DNA of 64,000 nucleotides from Adiantum capillus-veneris (Eukaryota; Streptophyta; Polypodiopsida; Polypodiales; Pteridaceae), in NCBI GenBank assembly GCA_014529385.2, contig CM043952.1:71431299-71495298 (forward strand), written 5' to 3'. Of this stretch, positions 10,780 through 20,790 are shown one piece after another. The notes under the pieces were generated by a model. The model ran no database searches, was not told the DNA's origin, and saw nothing but the letters and a program-made list of their open reading frames with translations. Every line of letters starts with the position of its first letter. Within the stretch, counting starts at the first letter, position 1. A program made the position numbers and the translations under genes.

Positions 10780-11705
10780 ATGAAAAAAATCAAAAGCAAA
10801 AAGTAAAATTTTGATTTTCAAACATATTCGCAATCCGAGACGATAACCCAAAATCGGTGCAGAATTTAGAGAAACTTTCTTCTACAAAGTTATAGACCAC
10901 ATCGATTCCAATCCCCATCGCGGGTAGTTTCTTCTGCAAAGTTGTAGAACACATCGATTCCGGTCTCTCTCGCGGGTAGTTTCTGCAAAATCGTTTTCAA
11001 TAAGCAGAAAAATAAAAAACAAAAAACGGAAATTGCTTTTTAGGTATGTACGCAGTCCGCGAACGATAACTCAAAATCGGTGCAGAATTTGAAAACACTT
11101 TCTTCTGCAAAGTTGTAGAACACATCGATTCTGGTCTTATCAGCGGGTAGTTTCTGCAAAATCGTTTTCAATAAGCAGAAAAATCAAAAAACAAAAAGCA
11201 AAAATTACTTTTCAGGTATGTACGCAGTCCGCGAACGATAACTCAAAATCGGTGCAGAATTTGAAAACACTTCCTTCTGCAAAGTTGTAGACCACATCGA
11301 TTCCGGTGTGCTTGGATGGTAGTTTCTGCAAAATCGTTTTTAATTAGCAGAAAAATCAAAAACAAAAAGCGGAAGTTGCTTTTCAGGTATGTACGCAGTC
11401 CGCGAACGATAACTCAAAATCGGTGCAGAATTTGAAAAAACTTCCTTCTGCAAAGTTGTAGACCACATCGATTCCGGTCTCTTGATCGAGGTAGTTTCTG
11501 CAAAATCGTTTTCAATTAGCAGAAAAATCAAAAACAAAACGCGGAAGCTGTTTTTTAGGTATGTACGTAGTCTGTGAACGATAACTCAAAATCGGTGCAG
11601 AATTTGAAGAAACTTCCTTCTGCAAAATTGTAGACCACATTGATTCCAATCTCTTTAGCGAGTAGTTTCTGCAAAATTGATTTTGATCAGGAGAAAAATT
11701 GAAAA
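10780..11705. repeat. 172 bp tandem repeat array beside the PBS
   Basis: The marker CGATAACTCAAAATCGGTGC recurs at 11064, 11236, 11407 and 11579 (spacing 172, 171 and 172 bp), with a diverged copy at 10841. Each unit also carries TTCTGCAAAGTTGTAGA and a run of AAAAATCAAAAAC. On the element's strand the array directly follows the PBS, that is in the 5' leader, a position where structured or packaging signals usually lie. Confidence 0.85.
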
Positions 11706-11717
11706 TAAAAACGTACT

Positions 11718-11729
11718 GCTCTGATACCA
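11718..11729 (-). other. Primer binding site of the LARD/TRIM element
   Basis: The minus strand reads TGGTATCAGAGC immediately after the LTR end, a perfect match to the common plant initiator-Met-tRNA PBS core. Confidence 0.92.
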
Positions 11730-11875
11730 TGTTGAGAGAGAAGGAGAGAGCATAGAAGTAGAACCCCAAAGTGTGTAGAATGAATACACACATGAGATGA
11801 TGTATATATAGAGGGGACATGGGTGCCATATATAGAGAAGCCATATATTGAGTAGCTTCACATATAAGCTCAACA
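11730..11875 (-). repeat. LARD/TRIM 5' LTR
   Basis: 146 bp partner of 9278-9423, bounded by TGTTGA...TCAACA, with the PBS on one side and the target duplication CTTTT (11876-11880) on the other. Confidence 0.9.
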
Positions 11876-12501
11876 CTTTTACGCATAAATTCGATCACAG
11901 AAGCTTTCAAAAGACGTATCAAAGACATAAAACATCACAAAGAAAGGGTAGATGACTTACCTTTATTGTACGCATCGCCAAAAGTCTCCAATTGAGCCAT
12001 CGTGGTACGTATTTTCTTATCGGTCACTTTGCTCGAGCGTTCGAAAGTCTAGTGGTCGTGTTCTCGATATTGAAAGTATAATCCAAATCTTTGAGTTCTT
12101 CAATCCACGCTTCTAAATCTTTGCATATCTTTCTTATGCCATCAAACTCTTTAAACTTAGCCTTCGTTAAGAATGATTTAGTTGTCACTTCTTCCATATC
12201 GTCATCATTTCTTTTTTTCACATTGACGACCTCTACGTCCATCACCGTTCCCATCATCATCACCGCCAGGTGCCCCAGCGTCGCCACGATGATTGTTGTG
12301 TCCTCGTGGAATAGCATGGTTTTCGCCTTCATGTTCGCCATGAAGGTCCACATAGATATCAGGCTCTCGTGTTGCTTTGCCCCGCAGAGCCTCAGCACAT
12401 TCTCGATTTGCAATTTCTAGATCCTCTTGTAGTCATCGAATAAGTTCTTCTTGCTCCTTCATCTTCCTCTCGTATCCGTACATGTCCAGAATCAACCGCT
12501 T
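11876..12501 (-). pseudogene. Chromovirus leader, gag-like part (second copy)
   Basis: Continuation of the leader cut at 9277. The block at 12024-12413 gives TKSFLTKAKFKEFDGIRK, EAWIEELKDLDYTFNIEN on the minus strand, matching 951-1340 with few changes. The 5'-most helix after the PBS (KMKEQEELI) is shifted relative to it. A gag role is inferred from position between PBS and protease/pol. Confidence 0.65.
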
Positions 12502-12513
12502 GCTCTGATACTA
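12502..12513 (-). other. Primer binding site, chromovirus copy 2
   Basis: The minus strand reads TAGTATCAGAGC two bases inside the LTR, with the same substitution as the copy at 1429-1440. Confidence 0.85.
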
Positions 12514-12515
12514 AC

Positions 12516-13444
12516 TGTCACAGGAACAGAATAATAGAGATAGATAGCAAAAGCTAGAGAAAGAGATCTTTGTATTGATGAATCTTTGTAGACTTTTGAT
12601 ACAATAGAGGAGAAATTGAATATGGGTGTACTCCGTTGTACAGAGCTCAAACCTCCCGACCACCCCCGAACTTCAGTCCACTTGCATGCAGCGTCTTACT
12701 CGCACTCGCACTCGCACTTGCAGAAGAGGAAATCTGTGAATGATCCCCAAATGCACCACCCGTCGTGCTTTTATCCTTTTTTTCTTAGAAAATCCTGCAC
12801 GATTTTTGCACCAAGTATACCTTCATAATCTCAATTGCAGTAGTCTACCATGAAGAAACAAATCCACTTCTTGGTTGATAGTAGGGAGAGCTGTTTGATG
12901 TTGTATATCTGTCTCTCCCTGTGTATACTACACTACTGCTGCCCTCAAATTGTTTTTATCATAACTTTTACAAACGAACTCAGAACAGAGCAATCCAGGT
13001 ACTCAAAACGACGGGAATAGGTCTAGCTTACAAGGCTTCGCGAACAAAATTGCGAAAAACGTCTTTCTTTGGCTAAAAACGCAACTTTTAGTTTGCGACT
13101 CTTAAAACCTCTATTTTTGGGTCTCCACTACTTTTTCTAAACTTATTTTAAGCCTAACCATGCATGTTAAGCTAAAATACATAAATATAAAATATTGATA
13201 TTAATAAAAATCTCAATTTTATTGTTCATAACAGACTATCTGTTATTTATTAATCTTCATAAAATACGTCTTTAGTGTATTATTTCAAAAAGAGTATATA
13301 TGTTCTCTCTCAATATCTCAATTTCATTCATATAAGCTCTATTTAATAGACTATTCAACAATCTTTCAAATCGTGCTAAACGAAAGATATACACTACTAC
13401 ATTTTTTTTCGACTTTAAGAACTTGAAAAATTAGTCCTATTACA
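12516..13444 (-). repeat. Chromovirus LTR 2 (intron-less form)
   Basis: 929 bp, TGTCACAGGAAC...CCTATTACA. It is nearly identical to LTR 1, and both are followed by the same CACTA fragment, so the two are paralogous through segmental duplication rather than a 5'/3' pair. It lacks the 183 bp GT...AG segment. Confidence 0.9.
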
Positions 13445-14433
13445 TTTGTTATTTATTCCCTTTGACTTTAACTATATGTGATTTTTCTAATGGAATTAAG
13501 TGTTTTTCTACTTATTTATTTTTTAGTACACATGACTAAATAAACAACCTTTCACGTGTGAGGACATCAACTGGGATGATAGTGGTCCTCTTAGAGGCCC
13601 AGAGCGAGATCGTTGGCTCAAGGAAAACCTACCTTGTCCTTGCGTTAAGTCGAAAAGGGCAATCCCTCGCTTCAGCCGCATTGCTTTGGATCACGTGGAG
13701 AACAAAGGGCTTTGTCATCCTTGGAAAAGCGCTCGAAGAGATGATAGCACGACTCACCCGTCGCTTGAGGAGGTGTCCCATTGGTCTGTTTTCGGTGGTG
13801 GTGCACCGGCATGCAAGGCCGATTGCAGAGGCAAGAGCGACTGGGCGATTTCAGTGCACCGCATACTGATCCTCCTATTGGCTCTACATCGATGGCAGCT
13901 CCTATGGCGTCTTTGTTACACTTTGAGGTAGAGGATGAGCTCATGTTCAACATGTGTGATGAGTTACTAGCTGATGAGCACAACGTGTGCGAGGAGGATT
14001 GTCAGCCCTGCACTAAACGGACTATCGAAACTGAGGATAAATTGATGAAGAGTAACTGAACACCTCTTTACGAAGGTGCACGGTACTCGGTGCTCCAAGC
14101 ATCATTGGAAGTACTCAACTTGCAAGAAAAATTCGGTTGGAGTAATGCCAGTGTTGATGCACTACTTCTGTAAGTATGGAATGTGGCTTTTATATACTCT
14201 CTCTCTCTCTCTCTCTCTTTATGGTGTCGTCTTCTAGGAATTATACTAATACGTATGTTTGTTGTAGTTTGATGGGCAAAATGTTGCCAGAAGATCACCA
14301 CATGCCTCCAGATCGTTGATGAGCTAGATTGTATGTCCCTGCACTTGGAATGGAGTATGAGCGCATCGGTTGACGCACGGTATACCGCAATGAGCATGCA
14401 CATGCTACCTCCAAACATCAAAAAACATCAAAC
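13445..14433 (+). pseudogene. CACTA tnp2 transposase, 5' exon fragment (second copy)
   Basis: Duplicate of 2378-3360. The transposase-associated Cys/His segment (LPCPCVKSKRAI, LDHVENKGLCHP), the acidic segment VEDELMFNMCDELLADEHN and KFGWSNASVDALL are visible, with a GTAAGT donor near 14170 followed by a (CT)n-rich intron. It has an additional stop before TPLYEGARYSV (AGTAACTGAACACC, where copy 1 has CGA) and a longer (CT)n in the intron. It ends where the LINE begins. Confidence 0.8.
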
Positions 14434-14558
14434 ATGAAGTCCTCTACGCATTGATGTAAAGACATAAATTTTCAGAGTTATGGAAGGCATTTCTGTAGCA
14501 GCATTTCCGAAGTGAACACGTTGAACAAAATTGATTCTCATCTCCTATTTTACATACA

Positions 14559-15508
14559 ATGTCTTCTGGCACTCGCAAGGGTTCTTCTTCTTCAACAAGG
14601 TCCACAACCATTGTGGAAAATGATCCAAAATCTCCTAAGTGTGGAGATAGCAACACAACCACCCAACCAACGACATCGGAAACCATGATCATGGCGTACT
14701 TGGTATCATTGCAAGAGACCGTAAACAAACAAGGCAAAGGCTTACGAGCACTTGCAATGGAGAATGGCACACTAAGGGTACTTGTGGTTGAGAATGAGAA
14801 TCTCAAGAGGACACTTGAGATGCAAACAACACGTTTGATGCAACTTGAAGAGGAAGTCAAGGAATGTAAACGCTCTCTTGTGGACTTGAATGCTTTGAAG
14901 GAGCGGATAAGCAAAGTAGAGCATGACCATGTATTGAAAGAGGAGAAATTTGACACTATGAGCCGGGATGTATGCGACATGAAAAATGTATCACAAACAA
15001 GTCTTGGACTGATGTATGTGGTAGCAATGTGGTTTCTAATTCCTCACTCATGCAAGCTATGGTTCAAACAAAGAATGTTGAGAATGTGGATGTGGAGGAG
15101 TTGAAGGAACGGGAGCGACGTTCCAAGAACATTGTTATTCGTGGAATTCTCGAAGAGAAGTTAGAGACACCTCCTTCTCTTGCCATTGTTATTGAAGATT
15201 TCTTCAAAACCCACTTTGGCATGTCCGGAGTTATGGTCTATGGAGCACATAGAGTGGGGAAGCAAGGAGCTCCTCGCTCGGGAGAACGGCCAATTGTATG
15301 CACCATGCCGGATGAGACCAAGCGAAAGATTATCCTTGATAATAGTTGGATCTATTTGAGGGATACAAAATGTTTTGTATGTGAAGATCGCACTATTAAG
15401 CAACAAAATATGCGTCGCAAGGCATATGAGGAAAAGAATAATAAAAACAAGGAGATCTCTCATGAAGAAAATGTGCCCAAGGAGGAGGCAAGTCTCTCAA
15501 GCAAATAG
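14559..15508 (+). pseudogene. LINE ORF1 (coiled coil plus RRM-like), frameshifted
   Basis: Homologous to the intact ORF1 at 61095-62036. The N-terminus is low complexity (serine/threonine rich), then come a heptad coiled coil (LRALAMENGTLRVLVVENEN, LQMTTRLM-type) and an RRM-like segment with RSKNIVIRGI, THFGMSGVMVYGAHRVGKQG and SGERPIVCTM. The frame changes near 14985, so two overlapping frames (to 15104 and from 14972) cover it. L1-type ORF1 proteins bind element RNA and form trimers through the coiled coil; that role is family knowledge. Confidence 0.85.
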
Positions 15509-15520
15509 GGATGCGTGACC

Positions 15521-17646
15521 TATGAGACCGAGTTACAATTGAAAATATGCTTTTGGAATTGTAATGGATACCCATGGAATGTGGGGGTTGGCATTGATGA
15601 ACTAACAAGCAAAGCCGATGTTGTACTTCTTGTTGAAACTTGGGAGCATGATACACAAAGGATTAACGGCTTGGAGGATTACAATGTACATTCATTGATG
15701 TGTTCAAAGAATCTCAAGCAACGAAGAGGACAAGGAGGGTTAGCATGTATGGTTAAGAAAGGATTGGAAGATTTTGTATCAATTGTGAAAGATGACAAGT
15801 ACAAACGTTATGTATGGCTGAAAATTATGACACCAAAAAGAGCACCCATTTTTGTAGCCGGTTGCTACATTCCTCATCATGATTCTCCCTTTTATGCTTG
15901 CATGGATAGAGATCAACCATTGTCTGATTTGGAAGAGGACATTGCTTATTTCAAAGGTGAAGGTGATGTTATTGTATTTGGGGATATGAATGATCGCACA
16001 AAAACATTGCAACATGATACTCAATAATTTGATATGCCATACATTTCAAGGGAGTTGGAGGAAGTTCACTTGTATGATCGTACTTCAATGGATGAGAAAG
16101 AGCCGGATCACTATGGAAAGTTACTTTTACACATGTGTAATAGCACGGGTATGCTCATTGCCAATGGTGTATCTTTGTGGAGTGGAACCAATGGATTTAC
16201 ATGTAGGAGACATAATAGGGATAGTGTGATTGACTATATGCTACTCTCTGAAGCCATCATGTATCGCATAAAGAGTTTTATGTTTGGTCAATGGACCCCG
16301 GAATCCGACCATCGCACCTTATGTATTGACCTTTCATGTGGAGCAGCAACTAAGCATGATAATCTCAGCCAAAGGAAAGAGAAGTTATCACTATGTATGG
16401 ATTTTAAACGGGCACCAATGTACATTGAAATGGTTGAGCAAAAATTATGGATGACAAAGCTTCAATGTGATGCACCATTGGAAACTAAATGGGAAGCTTT
16501 CAAGAAAGCTATTTGTTCTTGTGCGGAAGAATGCTTTGCCATAAAGCATCTCCATGGTATCAACAAAGATAGATCACGCAAAAGGTGGTTTGATAAAGAA
16601 TGTCAAGATGATCGAAAGTCCTTGATAAAGCTTGATGCAACTATGGACAAAGACAACTATCAAAGTCATTTGCATACATACAAGGCATTGATTCAAAAGA
16701 AGAGAAGAAGATGGGAAGTAAAGCAACAAGAATTTCAAGTCCAAGAAAAGGCACATACATGTGGAAGATTTTGGAGAAACTTGAGAGGCAAGCGGGTTGA
16801 GAATTTTGGTAACTTGAGTCTAGTGGATATGTACACACATTGTAGGCAATTATATGAGCAAGCAAATACTGAAAAAATGCCATTTTATGGTTCACTCCCA
16901 TGTATGCCGTCTTTTTTACTATTGAGGATGTATGCGGTGGGCTTGAAAAGTTGGCCACTCGCAAAGCGAGAGATCTTCAAGGTATCAAGCCGGAGATGAT
17001 CAAATGGACGGGAGATTTTACCCATGAGTGGATGTGTGATATGTTCAACCTTGCACTTCAACATGGTATGCCTTATGATTGGAGTACTAATTGGGTTAAG
17101 CCTTTGCATAAAGGAGGGGATGTACTAAAGAATGTAAGCAACTACGGGACTATAATGATTGGGTCTCGTATGGCAAAGTTGTTTGGGTGCATAATGGAGA
17201 TGAAATTGAGTGATTGGGCTGAAGAGAATGACAAGCGTGCAAAGGGACAAGCGGGTTTTCGTCGATGCCATAGCACCATTGATCATCTTGTCACTCTTTC
17301 TGTTCTCATGGAGGAAAGTCGGTTGAAAGGCAAGCGATTGTATTGTTGTTTTGTGGACTTTAAGAAAGCCTTTGATATGATTCCACGTAACAATTTGTGG
17401 AGAAGGATGGAAGAACTCCAAGTGCCAAGTGAGTTTATGCTTGCGGTTTCTCGAATCTATGAGAAGGTGATTTGTCAATTGCGCATGGGAAGAGAAATTT
17501 CAGAAATTTTTGTAAGCACTATTGGGGTTAAACAAGGATGTCCATTGTCACCAACTCTCTTTGGTCTATGCATCAATCAATTGGAACAAATGGTACTTGA
17601 CTTTATGCAAGAAGAAAGCATTGAAGAGGTCACTATTTGCAATGCG
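15521..17646 (+). pseudogene. LINE ORF2, endonuclease and first part of reverse transcriptase
   Basis: The apurinic-type endonuclease is visible as CFWNCNGYPWNVG, LLVETWEHD, VFGDMN, VIDYMLLSEA and PESDHRTLCID. The RT begins near ARDLQGIKPEMIK and continues with FVDFKKAFDMIP and GVKQGCPLSPTLFG. Defects: the start codon is GTG where the sister copy has ATG, a CAA to TAA stop lies at 16025, and the frame shifts near 16905. The coding region stops at 17646, just before the YADD motif, where the CACTA terminus begins. Confidence 0.88.
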
Positions 17647-17930
17647 CACTACAAGAGGTTGTGTGCTCTTGTGACGCTGTTAGCGACGGAAATACACTGG
17701 GTTTTTATAACCCCCGGTGTCGCTAAAACCGTCGCTAATAGCGTCGCTACGAGAGCGTCGCTATATGCGACGCTATAGGCGTCGCTATAAGCATCGCTAT
17801 ATAGAGACGCTCATAGCAACGCTCACAGCGACGATTATAGCGACGTTTACACAGAAGTCTATAGGGACGCTTATAGCGACGCTCCAGAGCCATAAATAGC
17901 GACGGTTATAGCGACGTCCGAGAGGATTTT
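17647..17930. repeat. CACTA terminal inverted repeat and subterminal repeats
   Basis: The 13 bp terminus CACTACAAGAGGT matches, inverted, the end at 32777-32789. The next 270 bp hold about twenty copies of GCGACG/CGTCGC-type motifs in both orientations (for example AGCGACGCT, TAGCGTCGC). In En/Spm such motifs bind the small TNPA-type protein; here the binding role is inferred. Confidence 0.85.
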
Positions 17931-17936
17931 TTTTTT

Positions 17937-17964
17937 GGTGACAGGGCATTGAATGCCCTGCCAC
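17937..17964. repeat. Short perfect hairpin
   Basis: GGTG-A-CAGGGCATT-G-AATGCCCTG-C-CACC folds into a 9 bp stem extended by 4 bp across one mismatch, with a 1-base centre. It lies between the subterminal repeats and the transposase gene end, after a T run. Possible roles as a transcription end or protein site are unproven. Confidence 0.6.
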
Positions 17965-18302
17965 CCATCAACCATATTGTACTTGATTCACTTTTTAAAA
18001 AAAGTACAAGGGTAGATAATAGACCCAAAATAGTCACCCACAAGACGCATTGTTTGCAAAATTGACAAGCATAAAATTGACAATTGTACACATCATAGGC
18101 CAAATGAATTGATTGGCAAATGTAATAATGACAATTGTACAACATCATAGGCATAAAGAATTGATTGGCAAAATGAACTGCGGTGACAAATGTAATAATA
18201 TACATGGTTCAAAAAGACGTATAAAATCCGTCTCATGATACATAAGCTATGAGAAACCCTAAACTAATGCTATCTAGCTACGGCTAAACTGACATCGTCT
18301 AG

Positions 18303-19615
18303 TAAGACGTCTCATCGCGTCCAAGCGGCGTATCTGTCGGATTCTGACCAAAAAGACAATAAGACAACTTTCAGTAAGTATAAACATATAACGACATTTA
18401 TAAAACAATACAAAAAATAAAAAAGAGTAAACCCTAATACTAACCATGCCGCCGCGAGAACTGAGAATGTCCATCAGGGCGTTTAAGCCCTTCTTGCCTG
18501 CGTACTCGCACTCGTACGGTGTGGGATCCCGTCCTATCATCGACCACTGTCAAAACATACAAAGATTTCATTATGTTAGAATTATAAAACTCATAAACCC
18601 TAAACTATCAAACATAAAGAGCAATGCGAAAACACTTACAAAATCGGCCTCAAATGATGCCCATCCACCGCTCCCCAAGTGGTGCGAGCTACCTGCCTCT
18701 ACTCGCGCTCTGGCTGCATCCTTTTGTTGCTTCCACTTGTCGGGATTCTCGCGCGCTGCTTTCTTCGCATCCTTCCAATCTTCTTTGGCCAGCAATTCTG
18801 GCCTGTTCCACCCATGCTTGATTTCTTTTTGCACTTCGGAACGCTTGTGTTTGCAGTATTCGCGCATTCGAATCTTCATCAAGTCTTCATTGAAGTGCTG
18901 ATCCCGTGTTGGAACGGGAAACTCATCATGAAGTATGCTGATGAATCTGGCTTTTAAATCACTTGGTACTTCACTCCATTTGTTTAGTATGTAGTGTCTA
19001 AACAGCTGAGAGCAAAGACCACGCATGCGCGAGATCACCTTCTTGCCGTCATCATCCATGATGATACCGCCGCTGAGGTCGACGGAGTGAGGCAAGCCCT
19101 CTGGCCGGTGACGCGTGAACCTGGGTGTCCCGGCAGGGGTCTCTAGCGGTGTGTCGATGGGGGTACGGACATCAGGTGTCTCCACCGGCGTCTTGGCCCC
19201 GAAGCGAGGACTGTCGAGTGGGGTGGCTCCTGGCGGAATAGGTAGAGGTGTGTAGCTGGTAAGAACAGTCAGCCGCGCAAAACCTGGCGTAGATGGCGAT
19301 GTTGTGGCTAGTGTGGGGGCGGGCAAAGAAGGGGAGGGTAAAGATTCTCGTCGAACAAAAGGCGGTGTGGAGGCATCGGCGGCGGAATCCCCACAACAAC
19401 TGCCACCGCCACCACTAGGGCGCCGGTGTCTAGACGAGTGTGAAGATCGTCTCGTCGACACCGAAGCTTCGGAGCGCGCCAAATGCTCCTAAAGAGAGGG
19501 AGATGCGGATGGAGTAGGAACGCGCGATGATGCGCCAGAGCGATGACGCTCCACGTACCACTGTCTCTGATGCGGTGACAAAGAAGAAAGAAACTCCTCA
19601 TCATCCATACCTGCA
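18303..19615 (-). pseudogene. CACTA second gene, Ptta/En-Spm plant transposase-like (TNPA-like) protein
   Basis: Minus strand, multi-exon. An acceptor precedes ATG at about 19610, giving MDDEEFLSSLSPHQRQWYVE, then a Ser/Pro/Thr-rich linker with TPLETP-type repeats, then the domain: IISRMRG-like segment, WSEVPSDLKARFISIL, EYCKHKRSEVQKEIKHGW and an alanine/arginine-rich end (HHLGSGGWASFEADF). A GTAAGT donor follows at about 18648; the next exon (WSMIGRDPTPYECEYAGKKG) joins in frame at 18543, has a GTTAGT donor near 18446, and the last exon (NPTDTPLGRDETSY, stop) starts near 18345. One TAG stop at about 19489 interrupts exon 1. Spacing and frame continuity across both introns support a once-functional gene. 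Confidence 0.75.
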
Positions 19616-19901
19616 TTAAACACACGAATATTTAAACTTAATATTAAATGAATAGAGTAGACAATGACGCAAAGATCATTAAATACAATGACGTAATGAC
19701 GCATATAAATACAATGACGCAATGAATTGAGTGATAGAAGAGGCAAGTCGAAAACTCAGAATTTTCAATCAAAAGATGTGAGCGCGAGTAGAAAAGAGCG
19801 TTATACACCATGGAAGGTACTTAGAGAACCAGAGCTTTTACAACACGGAGCAAAATTGTTCAAATACAATATTTGTGGCTTTAAGAGATCTCTCTCTCAT
19901 C

Positions 19902-20785
19902 CTAGCATAACTCAGCATAACTTCCTATATCTATATAGAGCTCTCCGTTTAAACACATATCCTCTGTTTCATTTTGTAGCTCCTCTGCATGCACCCCATA
20001 TAGAGTAGTAGCATCTTGATGCTCATCTGGCACCACCGCAACGGCTTCTGATTGAGCATCTTCTCTGATCTCCTCCATTGATGCCGTTGTGATTGGCACA
20101 TGGTAGCCTTCATACGTCCTTGCACTACGAGTGGCTACCTCTATGACGTACCACCAGTCTGATGTAGACTTTGTAGGATGAAATATTACCTGCCAGAGCC
20201 ACATAACTTACATGAGAGCTTTCAAGTACATAACTTGTAATAGGGGGATGTTAACTTTTTACATACTTACTTGTTCACAATGCTCGGGTAGTACGAAAGT
20301 GTCTCTTAGGTCAGTCCATTTCTTAGTAGAATCCACCTCAAGAAAACCAGACTCTCCTCTACGCACAGTAGCGTTGCGACCCTCCATGATTATCTTGAAC
20401 CATTGCACGTCGAACAAGTCGACAAAAAATCCTCTGTAATCGATCCTCAAAATCTCTTGTAGCGTGCCGAAGTAAGTGAGTTCCGCCACCACAGGATCTG
20501 CATCAGAGGAACGTCGTCGACTAGACTGTTCAAATTTTGCCATGATTCCACAATCTTGAGTAAAACGCTTTTTGTCGATCCGTTCCACCCTAAAATGTCG
20601 ACCTTTACACCATGCTGCTGTGTATGACTTATACTACAATGAACAAAGATTATGAGTGGCCGTTCAAACGTTTAGAAATAAAGTCACTAGCTAGTCGTAC
20701 ATTGCAAACTTACCTTGGTCGCGAAACCCCGAGAGTACTCCCACTCTTCCTCAGTCACTTCGTCACCGCACTGTTGTGCGCTTTT
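19902..20785 (-). pseudogene. CACTA tnp2 transposase, C-terminal exons
   Basis: Three exons on the minus strand. The first retains only CGDEVTEEEWEYSRGFATK before a GTAAGT donor (about 20713). The second starts near 20635 (SYTAAWCKGRHFRVERIDKK) and contains ELTYFGTLQEILRIDYRG and WTDLRDTFVLPEHCEQ, then another GTAAGT donor near 20270. The third starts near 20190 (VIFHPTKSTSDWWYVIEVAT) and ends in an acidic tail with a stop at 19902. The YFG..QEI..DY pattern and the WYVIEV end resemble the tnp2-associated DUF4216 region. The catalytic tnp2 body is missing. Confidence 0.72.
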
Positions 20786-20790
20786 CAATT

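Larger units (their letters stand above)
9278..11875 (-). mobile_element. Non-coding LTR retrotransposon (LARD/TRIM type), complete insertion
   Basis: A 2,598 bp element is bounded by two 146 bp direct repeats starting TGTTGAGAGAG and ending GCTCAACA. It carries a PBS next to the right repeat and a purine tract (GAGCGGGGG on the minus strand) next to the left one, so it points minus. It sits in the chromovirus leader and is flanked by the 5 bp direct repeat CTTTT (9273-9277 and 11876-11880); the duplicate leader near 802-812 is the uninterrupted site with a single CTTTT. The interior has no long open frame and consists largely of two tandem repeat arrays. It must have relied on proteins from another element. 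Termini resemble those of the copia LTR at 41025-41167, so a copia helper is plausible but unproven. Confidence 0.9.
17647..20790 (-). mobile_element. Truncated CACTA (En/Spm) transposon inside the LINE
   Basis: The left end is a CACTA terminus (CACTACAAGAGGT) followed by dense subterminal repeats. Inside, on the minus strand, are the last exons of tnp2 and then the second CACTA gene, the usual gene order. The right side has no TIR: it stops within a tnp2 exon and joins the LINE ORF2 directly near 20790. Between the two LINE parts about 36 codons are absent, so a deletion removed the CACTA 5' half, its second terminus and a piece of the LINE together. Confidence 0.85.
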
